Of a DNA stretch of 52,574 nt, positions 37,201-46,093 are shown piece by piece. Numbering within the stretch: position 1 is the first letter of the stretch; each line of letters starts with the position of its first letter. The translations under genes were made by a program, and so were the position numbers. This DNA comes from Methylotenera sp. GTDB taxonomy: Bacteria; Pseudomonadota; Gammaproteobacteria; Burkholderiales; Methylophilaceae. The notes beneath the pieces are model-generated. The model was not told the DNA's origin. It did not search any database and saw nothing but the letters and a program-made list of their open reading frames with translations. The DNA lies in NCBI GenBank assembly GCA_028688575.1, contig JAQTXW010000011.1, forward strand, positions 1-52,574. The letters are read 5' to 3'.

Positions 37201-37364
37201 AATCTATGGGTACTGGTGTGTTTGGTGGCATGCTGCTGGCTACTTTTGTGGCAACAATATTCATCCCCATGTTTTTTACTTGGTTAAGTAATGCGCATGT
37301 CGACAGAAAACATCATGAGTTACCCGATGAGATCGTGGCTACTGAGGCGAAGGAAAATTTATGA
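34206..37364 (+). CDS. RND multidrug efflux transporter (AcrB/MexB family, HAE1)
   Basis: This 1052-residue pump starts at ATG 34206, after a GGGGAAAG ribosome site; a frame open further upstream overlaps the adaptor. MTKFFITRPIFASVLSI is the typical N-terminus. Twelve membrane segments and two large periplasmic loops are present. The proton-relay pair is kept in IVVDDAIVVLEN (about 408). Near the C-terminus, GLAAKNAILIVEFA is conserved. Substrates are likely hydrophobic drugs or solvents, but cannot be named from sequence. Confidence 0.95.
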   Translation: MTKFFITRPIFASVLSIIIVLAGLAAAFKLPIAQYPQIAPPTVMITATYPGASADTISKTVAAPIEEQLSGVENLLYFNSSADSSGTLTITATFEIGTDVDQATFNVSNRVNIATPRLPEEVRRNGLIVQKRSNDILLVVMLTSKDKENHNRLFLSNYATLNILDELKRIKGVGDALIFGGQDYSMRIWLRPDRMAQLGVTTTDIAAAINAQNNQYAAGRIGQEPAPADQALVYTVTAKGRLVDPAEFGNIIIRADGPRGVLYLKDVARVELGAQSYNVQSTLNGEPGVAMPIFMQSGANALETASGIKLKMQELSERFPEGMLYTIPYDTSDFVKATIKEVFKTFAEALVLVVLVVYLFLQSWRATLIPIIAVPISLIGTFAGLYLFGFSINLLTLFAMILAIGIVVDDAIVVLENTERLMQEENLNPLAAAVKSINQVSAAVVAIVLVLCAVFVPVAFLGGIAGELYRQFAVTVAIAVVISGVVALTLSPALCAMILKKSHQENRFFKAFNQSFARLTRFYTGTVNLTLHHRIIGGIVFAAIVVVVVLLFRVVPGSFVPAEDQGYVVALTVMPDGATLSRTSKTTENIRATIAEDPAVAFQFAVNGFELLSGANKSNAATMFVRLKDWNERETSAEQIVGKLFGIGMSQPDGLGFAVNPPAIRGLGAAGGFEVYVQSQRDSDPIKLAEVMNHFIDAMRAESKLTGLNSFFRPTVPQLLIEVDEAKAISQGVRIADIYATLQSTMGSFYVNDFNRSSRTYRVQLQAEPAYRMKPEDLGKVYVRSQPTLTSPAGNMIPLSALSKVTDIVGAEQLERYNGLLSAKVFGSGAPGVSSGDAIELVENIAKNNLPDGYRIAWTGQAYQEKRTGSAAMFAFGFAIVMVFLILAAQFETWALPLAVIMAVPFALAGALLAVLLRGMPNDIYFQIGLITLIGLAAKNAILIVEFASQKMEEGMPIAQAALEAARMRFRPIVMTSMAFVLGIVPLVIATGAGAAARQSMGTGVFGGMLLATFVATIFIPMFFTWLSNAHVDRKHHELPDEIVATEAKENL

Positions 37365-38806
37365 TCAGTAATAATCAATTGAGCCATGTAAAACCAGTTT
37401 TAATTGCAGTGTCTGTTGCCATGCTTTTGTCTGGATGTCAGTCAATTTGGCCTGATTATTTGCGCCCTAAAATTGCCATGCCAGAGCAGTATGTGGACAG
37501 TGGAGCCATGGTGGATTCTGATGATAAGGTTGCAAATGACTGGTGGAACTTGTATCAGGATGAGGTGTTGAGTGCACTGGTTGAACAGGCATTAATTCAA
37601 AATAAAGATATTAAGTTAGCCGTTGCACGTATAGAAGAAGCTGACGCCAAAATGCGTGAAGTGGGCGCTTTTCTGCTGCCACAGATTGACTTGGATGCCA
37701 GTGCTAAGCGTACAAGAGTCACGGAGGCGGGGCCTGTTCCAATTTTTTCTGGCAATCCAAGAAGTAACTATAACGTTGGATTGAATACCACTTTTGAACT
37801 GGATTTTTGGGGTAAGTTAGCGCGCGCAAAAGAAGCGGCCAGAGCGCAGTCGCTCGCTAGCCGCTATGCAAAGGACACAGTGCATTTGACACTGTCAGGC
37901 TTGGTGGCGACCAATTATTTCAATTTGCGTAGTGTGGAGTCGCAACTCGAAATCGCCAAATCAAATGCTAAGAGCCGTGATGAAAGCCTTGCGCTGACCA
38001 AGCGGCGTTTAGAGGGCGGCGTGGCCTCTGCTTTGGATGTGCATCAGGCTGAAGTAGCGCTTGCGACTTTGCAGGCTCAGTTGGCGGAATTGGAAAGGCT
38101 TAAGTCATTAAGTATCCATCAACTGGCGGTGTTAACTGGAGATTTGTCATTGGTAGCCAATGGTCTTAAATCTTCAGCAAGAAAACTAACAGATTTACCT
38201 GTCCCCCCCACGCCACCTGCGGGTTTGCCTTCACAATTACTGGAGTCGCGTCCTGATTTGCAGCAGACTGAGCAGCAAATGATTGCTGCAAATGCGAATG
38301 TCGCAGTGGCCAAGGCTGCCTTGTATCCCTCAATATCGCTGACTGCCAACTTGGGTGGTGAGAGTGTTGAGCTTGGTGATGTATTGAAGTCTGCGGCACG
38401 TATCTGGACAGGTGGGCTGACCTTGCATCTGCCGATTTTTGATTCGGGCAAACTGAATGCCAAAGTGGACCAGGCAAGTGCACAGCAGAAACAAGTGCTC
38501 GCCAACTATGAAGGTGCCATACAGAGTGCTTTTAAAGAGGTGAACGATGCCTTGGTAAACCTGCGGCAGCAAACTGCGCGTGAAAAATCCTTGTTGACGG
38601 CGCAGGCCTCTGCGCAAAACATGTTAACCGTATCAGAAACGCGTTATCAGTCTGGTTATTCAGCTTATCTGGAGGTGCTAGATGCACAGCGCACTTGGCA
38701 CGAAACTAGCCTTGCTTTTGTGCAGGCGCGTCAGGCCAGATTGGCAGCGAGTGTTGAATTGTTCAAGGCGTTGGGTGGCGGTTGGAAAGTAGAGGCTCCC
38801 CATTAG
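37361..38806 (+). CDS. Efflux outer-membrane lipoprotein (OprM/NodT family)
   Basis: This 481-residue channel protein overlaps the pump gene by four bases. The signal ends with LLSGCQSIWPDY, a lipobox with Cys at about 27. Two OEP repeats follow, with typical NDWWNLYQDEVLSALVEQAL and DIKLAVARIEEADA segments. Together with the adaptor and pump it forms a complete tripartite efflux system. The gene is convergent with the unknown 577-residue gene, with only 18 bases between them. Confidence 0.94.
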   Translation: MISNNQLSHVKPVLIAVSVAMLLSGCQSIWPDYLRPKIAMPEQYVDSGAMVDSDDKVANDWWNLYQDEVLSALVEQALIQNKDIKLAVARIEEADAKMREVGAFLLPQIDLDASAKRTRVTEAGPVPIFSGNPRSNYNVGLNTTFELDFWGKLARAKEAARAQSLASRYAKDTVHLTLSGLVATNYFNLRSVESQLEIAKSNAKSRDESLALTKRRLEGGVASALDVHQAEVALATLQAQLAELERLKSLSIHQLAVLTGDLSLVANGLKSSARKLTDLPVPPTPPAGLPSQLLESRPDLQQTEQQMIAANANVAVAKAALYPSISLTANLGGESVELGDVLKSAARIWTGGLTLHLPIFDSGKLNAKVDQASAQQKQVLANYEGAIQSAFKEVNDALVNLRQQTAREKSLLTAQASAQNMLTVSETRYQSGYSAYLEVLDAQRTWHETSLAFVQARQARLAASVELFKALGGGWKVEAPH

Positions 38807-38824
38807 TCATGCGCCTCATTTTGG

Positions 38825-40558
38825 TTATGACGACAACGCCTGAATTTGCCGGTGTCTTTCGATATCAGTAGTGAATGTCACTCTGACCCAGTTGCCATGG
38901 CGCTCATGAGATTTTGTGAAGCGTAACAAGATATCTTCGCCCAAAATATTCACTTTAAAAATATCATTCTTGTTATATTGCAGTTTGGGAATAATCAGCG
39001 ATTCCTGATGCGATAAAGACTGTTCTCTAGGTAAATAAAGGCAGGTAAAGTTAGTCGGGTCGCTGCCAAAGCTGCTATTCATAAAGCTGCCAGTGTCCCC
39101 AAACTCGGTGTTGGCAAAGTAAGGGTCATTATGATTGCTAAATTGCCCCGCACTGAATGCGAGTTTAGGGGTTTGTAGGCTTACGTTCTCAGCAGGTGCA
39201 TAAAAAGCGATGTTGCTTAATAGCTCCACACCAATATGTAATTCGTTGCCTATAATTGGCTTAATCGATCTGATCATGCCAAGTTTTGTGTTGTTTTTCT
39301 GATCTTTGGCTGAAATGCCTACCAGCATGCCAAGGTTGACTTCATTGGCGTGCTTATTGACATTAATACCCATGCCTTTACTGGATTCATCAACAATAGT
39401 AGCGCGTTCTACACTCAAATCCATGTAAATAACATTAGGTTCGCCACGGTTGATGTTGTGTGAGGCTAATCGCTCATCCAGAGATTTCTCGCTCTGGTAA
39501 GATTTTCCCTCGCGCTGGGCTTTTATATTTTCATACTGTTTAATCTGATCGCATATTTCTTTAAATCCATAAGTCGTTGAAACGGATTTTTCTGTTTTAG
39601 ACCGGTCTTCAGACCTGCGCTGACGCTTGTAATCCACGCGTGACCATTCTGAGTGGAGTAACTCGAATGTTTCCAGCGCGTCTTTATGGCTAATGAGTTC
39701 TTTCATCAGAGGCTGTTTGGGCGAGATATTAAACTCAATAAGGGAAATACTCAGTTCAATTTTTGAGTTGACGCTGTCAAAGTTCCAATAGCGGAAGCTA
39801 TCTTCCAGTTTAAGGTTTCTGATACGTTTTGCAGATTTGTTGCTAGCAGTATCTACATAAAATAAATGCTGATGTTCGTCATAAGTTTTATCGATGCTGA
39901 TTTTTGACGTCCATGCAACTAGCATTTTGCTGGCCAGCTCAATTTGCTGACATTTTAGACTTAGGTTTTCCAAAGTACCTAACATGCACGCGTAGATGTA
40001 GGCATTGGACAATGATATTGGATCCTGATCAGAATATGACTGAATTTTAGCGTTTAACAAGGCTTGTTTTTCAGCGAGTCTATACAGTTGCGACAGTTGC
40101 AGCCACACATTAGCTGGCGCGCTTTGGTAGTTGTAATAGCGCCACTTGACCATTTGCGTTGCATTTCTGAAAGCACGTGCCAGAAAAAGCTGAACGTGCT
40201 CCTGGTATTGATCAAAATAAAAATCAGTCAGGGTATAGTAAATTAAAAATAACTGACGGTGGTAAAAGCAGACTGCTTCCGAGATGCGTTCTTCTAACTC
40301 TGCGTTGATGTTTTCGACATTCACAAAATGTGTTGTGAGTCTTTCGACAATACTGTGTGTTTTTTCATCAGCGGTAAATAATGCTTTGAGGTGAATCTCC
40401 TCTTCAAAAACATTTTTCTTAAAGTCTTCACTGAGCTTTTTGGTGGTCATCTCGATAATGGAGATGTCATCCATGTGATCAAAGCTATTAAGCCAGCTGA
40501 GTGAGATTTTCGACTTGGGCGTAGCGGAATATTTGAATAGTTTTTGTAGTAATTCCAT
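38825..40558 (-). CDS. Unknown protein with PilZ-like motifs, 577 residues
   Basis: No domain is certain. Residues 1-300 look all-helical. About residue 310-330 there is an Arg-rich patch (YKRQRRSEDRSK) followed by TTYGFKEICDQI. At about 383-400 the segment ATIVDESSKGMGINV has the D-x-S-x-x-G pattern of PilZ c-di-GMP domains, and a second beta-rich part covers 400-577. The Arg patch and the DxSxxG stand about 80 residues apart, farther than in ordinary PilZ domains. No signal or membrane segment is seen. It could be a c-di-GMP effector or a degenerate relative. It has its own 255-base divergent gap with gltX. Confidence 0.6.
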   Translation of the reverse strand: MELLQKLFKYSATPKSKISLSWLNSFDHMDDISIIEMTTKKLSEDFKKNVFEEEIHLKALFTADEKTHSIVERLTTHFVNVENINAELEERISEAVCFYHRQLFLIYYTLTDFYFDQYQEHVQLFLARAFRNATQMVKWRYYNYQSAPANVWLQLSQLYRLAEKQALLNAKIQSYSDQDPISLSNAYIYACMLGTLENLSLKCQQIELASKMLVAWTSKISIDKTYDEHQHLFYVDTASNKSAKRIRNLKLEDSFRYWNFDSVNSKIELSISLIEFNISPKQPLMKELISHKDALETFELLHSEWSRVDYKRQRRSEDRSKTEKSVSTTYGFKEICDQIKQYENIKAQREGKSYQSEKSLDERLASHNINRGEPNVIYMDLSVERATIVDESSKGMGINVNKHANEVNLGMLVGISAKDQKNNTKLGMIRSIKPIIGNELHIGVELLSNIAFYAPAENVSLQTPKLAFSAGQFSNHNDPYFANTEFGDTGSFMNSSFGSDPTNFTCLYLPREQSLSHQESLIIPKLQYNKNDIFKVNILGEDILLRFTKSHERHGNWVRVTFTTDIERHRQIQALSS

Positions 40559-40813
40559 GGTGTTTTAATGCGTAATCAATGTTGAGTTAAATAGACATAG
40601 GCAAATAGCATGCCAATACGCTATTTTTCAAGACTCTTAGCATAACTATGCAGGGGATGAGGGCAATATGAAATCGCTCTTTCGGGTGAGTGTTGAGGGC
40701 TTTTGGTAAGTTGCACATGATAAGTTTTAGTAAATTTCAGTTTAATTTTTTGTGCGGCTAGGCGCCATGTTAAAATAACCAACATTAAAAATAATGCTAG
40801 AAATTTGACAGAT

Positions 40814-42208
40814 ATGACGGTTCGTACACGATTTGCTCCGAGTCCTACGGGGTTTTTACATATAGGCGGGGCACGTACCGCTTTGTTTTCATGGGCGTTT
40901 GCTAAAAGGCACCATGGCAGCTTTATTTTACGGGTTGAAGATACCGATGTAGCGCGCAGCACCCCAGAGGCGGTGCAGGCAATTCTCGATGGCATGCATT
41001 GGCTTGGACTGAGCTATGATGAAGGTCCATTTTATCAGATGCAACGGATGCCGCGTTATAAAGAAGTGCTACAGAAAATGTTGGATGAGGGCACTGCGTA
41101 CTATTGTTATGCGGGTAAAGAAGAATTGGAGGCATTGCGTGAAAGCCAGATGCAGCAGGGTTTAAAGCCACGCTATGACGGCCGCTGGCGCCCAGAAGCG
41201 GGCAAGTTGTTACCTGCCCCTCCGCAAGATGCAGCCCCGGTGATTCGCTTTAAAAACCCTCAGGATGGTGAAGTGGTCTGGGATGATTTGGTAAAAGGCC
41301 AAATTCGCATTGCCAATAAAGAGCTGGATGATCTGATTATTGCGCGTGCGGATGGTACGCCGACTTATAACTTCTGTGTTGTGGTAGATGATAATGACAT
41401 GGGGATTACGCAAGTGATTCGTGGTGATGACCACGTGAATAACACACCGCGTCAAATTAACCTGTTGCAGGCTTTAGGGGCGACTGTGCCTCAATACGCG
41501 CATCTGTCGATGATATTGGGTGATGACGGTCAGAAGCTTTCAAAGCGTCACGGCGCGGTAAGTGTGATGCAGTATGATGAAGAGGGTTATCTGCCAGAAG
41601 CGGTGCTTAATTATTTGGCGCGTTTGGGCTGGAGTCATGGTGATGATGAAATCTTCAGTATGAAGCAGTTCTGTGCCTGGTTTGATTTGGACCATATCAC
41701 GCCTTCTGCCGCCCAATTTAATACTGAAAAACTGAAGTGGCTGAACGCGCATTATATCAAGCTAGCCAGTGATGAGCGTTTGGTGGCTGATATTAGCAAG
41801 CGCCTTGCGCAGATGGGTGTGGCTGTGACGGCATTGCCTGACTTGAGTGGTGTGATTGCGTTATACAAGGAGCGCGTACACACCCTTAATGAGTTGGCTG
41901 AAAGTATTGCTTATTTCTACAAAAAGCCAGAAATAGATGCAATTGCAGCAGAAAAGCACTTTAATCAGGAGATTAAACCCGCCATGGAGCGTTTGCTCCA
42001 GCATCTAGAGCGTGTCGAGTGGACAGCAGAGGAAATACACCATGCAGTGAGTGAAGTGGTTGCTGCCTTTGCGTTGAAGTTTCCAAAAGTCGCCATGCCG
42101 CTGCGTGTGATGCTCACTGGTACAGCACAGTCGCCAAGTATTGACCAAGTCATGTGTTTGTTAGGTCGCGATGAGGTTCTGGCACGTATTAAGGCAGTTC
42201 AATTGTAA
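40814..42208 (+). CDS. gltX: Glutamate-tRNA ligase
   Basis: This 464-residue class I enzyme starts at ATG 40814 (MTVRTRFAPSPTGFLHIGGA); a TTG nine bases upstream is less likely. The HIGH-like motif is FLHIGG, and the KMSKS-like motif is DDGQKLSKRHG (about 236-246). VAEDT-type segments RVEDTDVARS and RGDDHVNNTPRQ are conserved. It charges tRNA-Glu. The gene is followed by a promoter-like site for hfq. Confidence 0.96.
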   Translation: MTVRTRFAPSPTGFLHIGGARTALFSWAFAKRHHGSFILRVEDTDVARSTPEAVQAILDGMHWLGLSYDEGPFYQMQRMPRYKEVLQKMLDEGTAYYCYAGKEELEALRESQMQQGLKPRYDGRWRPEAGKLLPAPPQDAAPVIRFKNPQDGEVVWDDLVKGQIRIANKELDDLIIARADGTPTYNFCVVVDDNDMGITQVIRGDDHVNNTPRQINLLQALGATVPQYAHLSMILGDDGQKLSKRHGAVSVMQYDEEGYLPEAVLNYLARLGWSHGDDEIFSMKQFCAWFDLDHITPSAAQFNTEKLKWLNAHYIKLASDERLVADISKRLAQMGVAVTALPDLSGVIALYKERVHTLNELAESIAYFYKKPEIDAIAAEKHFNQEIKPAMERLLQHLERVEWTAEEIHHAVSEVVAAFALKFPKVAMPLRVMLTGTAQSPSIDQVMCLLGRDEVLARIKAVQL

Positions 42209-42236
42209 ATTTATGAAAAATATAGAACGAATTGGA

Positions 42237-42264
42237 TTGTGCTTAATCATAACCAGAGTATTAT
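42237..42264 (+). promoter_or_regulatory. Possible promoter upstream of hfq
   Basis: TTGTGC (42237-42242) and TATTAT (42259-42264) are separated by 16 bases. The start would be about 40 bases before the hfq ATG. Both boxes are fair matches to the sigma-70 consensus. Confidence 0.4.
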
Positions 42265-42313
42265 CAGCAATAAGCAGTAAAATTTTATTTAACTCCAAAC
42301 AATAGGAGATGTC

Positions 42314-42550
42314 ATGACTCACAAAGGGCAAATGTTACAAGACCCATTCCTGAATGCGCTACGTAAAGAACACGTGGCAGTATCCATTTACCTGGTCAAT
42401 GGGATTAAACTGCAAGGTCAGGTTGATTCGTTTGATCAATATGTTATTTTGCTTAAAAACACTGTCACACAGATGGTTTACAAGCATGCTATTTCAACGA
42501 TTGTGCCGGCACGTGCTATTAGCATCGGCTTGTCAGAAGGCGATGAATAA
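42314..42550 (+). CDS. hfq: RNA chaperone Hfq
   Basis: This 78-residue Sm-like protein has [20 protein letters not shown] and [15 protein letters not shown], followed by [12 protein letters not shown], the Sm2 motif. The hexamer pairs small RNAs with mRNAs. A GGAG ribosome site lies upstream. The short C-terminal tail (SIGLSEGDE) is typical of betaproteobacteria. It heads the hfq-hflX-hflK-hflC run. Confidence 0.98.
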   Translation: MTHKGQMLQDPFLNALRKEHVAVSIYLVNGIKLQGQVDSFDQYVILLKNTVTQMVYKHAISTIVPARAISIGLSEGDE

Positions 42551-42553
42551 GCA

Positions 42554-43690
42554 TTGAAAGATTTGTTTGAAAGGCCAAGTGGCGGTGAAGCCGCCATCTT
42601 GGTGAGCGTGGATTTTAGTGAGCCTGATTATGAAGAGAGTCTGGAAGAGCTTCGTCAACTGAGCTTGAGTGCAGGTTTGGCTGTGCGCGGAACAGTTCAG
42701 GGTAAAAGATCTTCACCTGATGCTAAGTTATTTATCGGTAGCGGAAAAGCGGATGAGTTGCTGCAGCTGATGCAGGCGAGTGAATCTAATATTGCGGTGT
42801 TTAACCACGACCTGACTCCCTCCCAGCAACGAAATTTAGAGCGTTTATTGCAGGCGCGGGTGGTGGATAGAACTGGGCTGATTTTGGATATTTTCAGCCA
42901 GCGTGCACAAACGCATGAAGGTAAACTGCAAGTCGAACTTGCTCAGCTTGAGCATCTATCAACACGTTTAGTGCGAGGCTGGACACACTTGGAGCGCCAG
43001 AAGGGCGGTATCGGCGTGCGTGGCGGCCCTGGTGAAACTCAGCTGGAGCTAGACCGCCGTATGTTACGCATCCGGGTGAAGCAGCTACGCGAAAAGCTGT
43101 CAAAGCTCAAAGCGCAGCGTGGTATGCAAAGACGTGCACGCAAGCGTTCTAACGTGATGACGGTGTCTTTGGTTGGTTACACCAATGCAGGTAAGTCCAC
43201 AATCTTCAATCGTCTCACCAAAGCCAATATCTATGCGGCAGACCAACTGTTTGCTACCTTGGATACCACCACGCATAAGATTTTTATTCCAGAATGCGGC
43301 GCGGTTGTATTATCTGATACGGTGGGGTTTATCAAACACCTACCACATGCGCTGGTGGAGGCTTTTGGTGCAACCTTGGAAGAGGCCGCGCAGGCGGATT
43401 TGTTGCTGCATATCGTGGATACGGCAAGCAGTAACCGTGATGAGCAAATTGCAGAAGTCAATAAAGTGCTGGTTGAAATAGGTGCGACGCAAGTGCCGCA
43501 GGTTTTGGTGCATAACCAAATTGATCGTGTTGGGTTGGCACCTGCTGTCGCTCGCGATGAGTATGGTAGAATTACATGTGTGCATGTTTCTGCAAAAACA
43601 GGCGAGGGTATGGATCTGTTAAGGCAGGTCATGGCCGAGCATTACCAATATTTAAAAAAACTGGCGACGGAAGAGGTCGCATTTGTGTAA
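42554..43690 (+). CDS. hflX: GTPase HflX
   Basis: This 378-residue protein has the HflX N-terminal domain (RGTVQGKRSSPDAKLFIGSG), a glycine-rich linker (GGIGVRGGPGETQLELDRR) and a G domain with GYTNAGKST (about 202) and DTVGF; the G4 position reads HNQIDR. It binds and splits stalled ribosomes under stress. It starts at TTG 42554, three bases after hfq, so translation is probably coupled. Confidence 0.95.
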   Translation: MKDLFERPSGGEAAILVSVDFSEPDYEESLEELRQLSLSAGLAVRGTVQGKRSSPDAKLFIGSGKADELLQLMQASESNIAVFNHDLTPSQQRNLERLLQARVVDRTGLILDIFSQRAQTHEGKLQVELAQLEHLSTRLVRGWTHLERQKGGIGVRGGPGETQLELDRRMLRIRVKQLREKLSKLKAQRGMQRRARKRSNVMTVSLVGYTNAGKSTIFNRLTKANIYAADQLFATLDTTTHKIFIPECGAVVLSDTVGFIKHLPHALVEAFGATLEEAAQADLLLHIVDTASSNRDEQIAEVNKVLVEIGATQVPQVLVHNQIDRVGLAPAVARDEYGRITCVHVSAKTGEGMDLLRQVMAEHYQYLKKLATEEVAFV

Positions 43691-43701
43691 ATAGTCTTTG
43701 T

Positions 43702-43725
43702 GCATCATGACGTGCGTCATGATGC
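43702..43725 (+). terminator. Hairpin between hflX and hflK
   Basis: GCATCATGAC (43702-43711) and GTCATGATGC (43716-43725) make a perfect 10-base stem with a 4-base loop, 12 bases after the hflX stop. No T run follows, so it may be an attenuator or a weak end. It would partly separate hfq-hflX from hflK-hflC. Confidence 0.45.
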
Positions 43726-43811
43726 TTAGCAAGTTTGGTATGCATGTTGCTGCCAATGTGCCTTTATATTTTTTGATCTAAATAATCTAATTTTAAGTTT
43801 CGGAGTGTGGA

Positions 43812-45008
43812 ATGATTAAATTTCCTGGATGGAGAGCGCAAAATAATGAAGGGCCACCTGATCTTGATGAGGTGATGCGCGATTTAAGTCGAAAAATTAA
43901 TGGTATGTTTGGTAAAGCAGGGGGCAATCAATCAGGCTCTCAGCCCAGACGTCCAGCAGGTCCTGAGGCAAATGTGCCGCTGTTGCCTATTTTTGTTTTG
44001 GTGTTTCTGGTTTGGCTTGCTTCTGGGTTTTATATTGTAGATCAGGGTTCAGCTGGCGTGGTGATGCGTTTTGGTAAGGCATTGGATGACACTACCGAAC
44101 CAGGCCCCCGCTGGCATTTGCCTTACCCGATTGAGTCTGTTGAAGTTGTCAATATGGAGCAAGTGCGTAGACTTGAGGTTGGCTATAGAAGCAGCGGCGA
44201 AGGAAGTGGCGCAAAAACCAAGATACCTAAAGAAGCCTTGATGTTGACGGAAGATGAAAACATCATTGATTTACAGTTTGCTGTGCAATATAACTTGAAT
44301 AATGCGAAATATTACTTATTCAATAATCGCTCGACCGATAATGCTGTGATGTCGGCTGCCGAGTCTGCTATTCGTGAGGTGGTGGGCAAGAATAAGCTGG
44401 ATGATTTGCTACAAAAAGGCTTGGCAGATACTTCTGAGCGCATGCAAATCATACTGGATAGTTATAAAACAGGCGTGAAGATTATCAGCGTGTCATTGCA
44501 GAGTGCTCAACCGCCAGAGCAGGTGCAAGAGGCATTTGAAGATGTAAACCGTGCCAATCAGGATAATCAACGCCAGATTAATGAAGGTGAAGCATACGCC
44601 AATGATGTGATACCTAAAGCACGTGGTACTGCAGCACGGTTATTGTCTGAGGCGGCAGGGTATAAGCTCAAGGTGGAGAATGAGGCTAGAGGTAATGCCA
44701 GCCGCTTTGACCAAATATTGGCTGAATATAATAATGCGCCAGAAGTCACACGTCAGCGCTTGTATCTGGATGCGCAAGAGCAAATTCTCTCCAGCACCAG
44801 TAAAGTGGTTGTGGATCAAAAAGCTGGAAATAGCCTGCTATACCTACCGTTGGATAAGTTAATTAATTCATCTGGTGCGGCAACGGTACAGCAGTCACAG
44901 TCGGTGCAATCACTCAATCCGCCAACTGAGGCGGGGGCTGCCTTTGATGCTGCGCAGACAGCACGTACACGCGATGCTTTCCGTAGCCGTGATAGAGAAA
45001 GTCGATAA
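43812..45008 (+). CDS. hflK: FtsH protease modulator HflK
   Basis: This 398-residue SPFH/stomatin-family protein has a Gly-rich cytoplasmic N-terminus (about 1-55), one membrane segment (about 56-76, PLLPIFVLVFLVWLASGFYI) and a periplasmic band-7 domain with long coiled coil (about 78-345). HflK and HflC form a cage around the FtsH protease. The C-terminal tail is Ala/Ser-rich. It ends 9 bases before hflC. Confidence 0.95.
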   Translation: MIKFPGWRAQNNEGPPDLDEVMRDLSRKINGMFGKAGGNQSGSQPRRPAGPEANVPLLPIFVLVFLVWLASGFYIVDQGSAGVVMRFGKALDDTTEPGPRWHLPYPIESVEVVNMEQVRRLEVGYRSSGEGSGAKTKIPKEALMLTEDENIIDLQFAVQYNLNNAKYYLFNNRSTDNAVMSAAESAIREVVGKNKLDDLLQKGLADTSERMQIILDSYKTGVKIISVSLQSAQPPEQVQEAFEDVNRANQDNQRQINEGEAYANDVIPKARGTAARLLSEAAGYKLKVENEARGNASRFDQILAEYNNAPEVTRQRLYLDAQEQILSSTSKVVVDQKAGNSLLYLPLDKLINSSGAATVQQSQSVQSLNPPTEAGAAFDAAQTARTRDAFRSRDRESR

Positions 45009-45017
45009 GGAATAGTC

Positions 45018-45890
45018 ATGAATAAGCTTAAAAACATTGTTATTATTTTTATCGCGGGTCTGATGCTTTTTTCAGCATCGGCTTTTACAGTCAAGCAAAC
45101 GCAGTATGTGCTGGTGCAGCGTTTGGGTGAAATCGTATCGGTTAAAAAAGAACCTGGACTTTATTTTAAAGTGCCTTTTGTAGATAACCTTAAATATTTT
45201 GATAATCGCATTCTAACCTTGGACTGGGAGCAGCCAGCCAAGTTTATTACGAGCGAAAACAAATATATGATGGTAGATTCGTTTGTGAAATGGCGGATTC
45301 TGGATCCAGGAAAATACTATGTTTCTATCAAGGAAGGTGGCGAGGCTGCGGCTGAAGATAGGCTTTCTAAAGTGGTGAATGCAGGTTTGCGTACAGAGTT
45401 TGGTAAGCGCACCGTGCGTGATGTGATTGCAGGTGAGCGAGGCGCAGTGATGGATAACTTACGTGCTTCAGCCGATGCCGAAGCACGCCAGATGGGGATC
45501 GAAGTAGTGGATGTGCGTTTAAAACGCGTTGACTATGCTGAGGAAATCAGTCGGTCTGTTTTTGACCGCATGATTGCGGAGCGTAAACGCCTAGCCAACC
45601 AATTGCGTTCAGAAGGTGCAGCCGCATCTGAGAAAATCAGGGCAGATGCTGATAAGCAGCGCGAAGTGATTATTGCCGAGGCATTTAGTCAGGCACAGAA
45701 AGTCAAGGGTGAAGGCGATGCAAAAGCTGCCGACATTTACAATAGGTCTTACAGTAGAAACCCTGAATTCTATGCATTTTACCGTAGTACAGAAGCGTAT
45801 AAAAATAGTTTTAACAGCAAGAGTGACATAATGGTGCTGGATCCGAATTCGGATTTCTTTAAATACATGCGTAACCCGAATAAAAAATAG
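45018..45890 (+). CDS. hflC: FtsH protease modulator HflC
   Basis: This 290-residue SPFH protein has a membrane segment at about 6-24, followed by QYVLVQRLGEIVSVKKEPGL. The typical C-terminus is YRSTEAYKNSFNSKSDIMVL. It partners HflK. It follows HflK directly, with GGAAT upstream of the ATG, and is followed by the DUF2065 gene after eight bases. Confidence 0.96.
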   Translation: MNKLKNIVIIFIAGLMLFSASAFTVKQTQYVLVQRLGEIVSVKKEPGLYFKVPFVDNLKYFDNRILTLDWEQPAKFITSENKYMMVDSFVKWRILDPGKYYVSIKEGGEAAAEDRLSKVVNAGLRTEFGKRTVRDVIAGERGAVMDNLRASADAEARQMGIEVVDVRLKRVDYAEEISRSVFDRMIAERKRLANQLRSEGAAASEKIRADADKQREVIIAEAFSQAQKVKGEGDAKAADIYNRSYSRNPEFYAFYRSTEAYKNSFNSKSDIMVLDPNSDFFKYMRNPNKK

Positions 45891-45898
45891 TTGCGCTG

Positions 45899-46081
45899 AT
45901 GAGTCATACGTTGCTCATTGCGCTTGGGTTGATGCTGGTGTTGGAGGGTATTTTACCTTTATTGATGCCACAGGTCTGGCGTGATACTTTTAAACGTATG
46001 GTTGAGTTGAAAGATGGCCAGCTGCGCTTTGTGGGTTTGACTTCCATCATAGGTGGTTTGCTGTTAATTTTAATAAGTTAA
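45899..46081 (+). CDS. DUF2065 small membrane protein
   Basis: This 60-residue protein has two membrane segments (about 3-20 and 43-59) with a short basic loop (WRDTFKRMVELKDGQLR). It matches the DUF2065 family, found between hflC and hisZ/purA in many proteobacteria. Function is unknown. Its stop is immediately followed by the hisZ region with no gap. Confidence 0.88.
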   Translation: MSHTLLIALGLMLVLEGILPLLMPQVWRDTFKRMVELKDGQLRFVGLTSIIGGLLLILIS

Positions 46082-46093
46082 GTGGTTGTGAAT

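Noticed and set aside
40621-40995. Minus-strand 124-codon frame at the gltX start
   Set aside because: Its N-terminal half is antisense to gltX and it has no domain.
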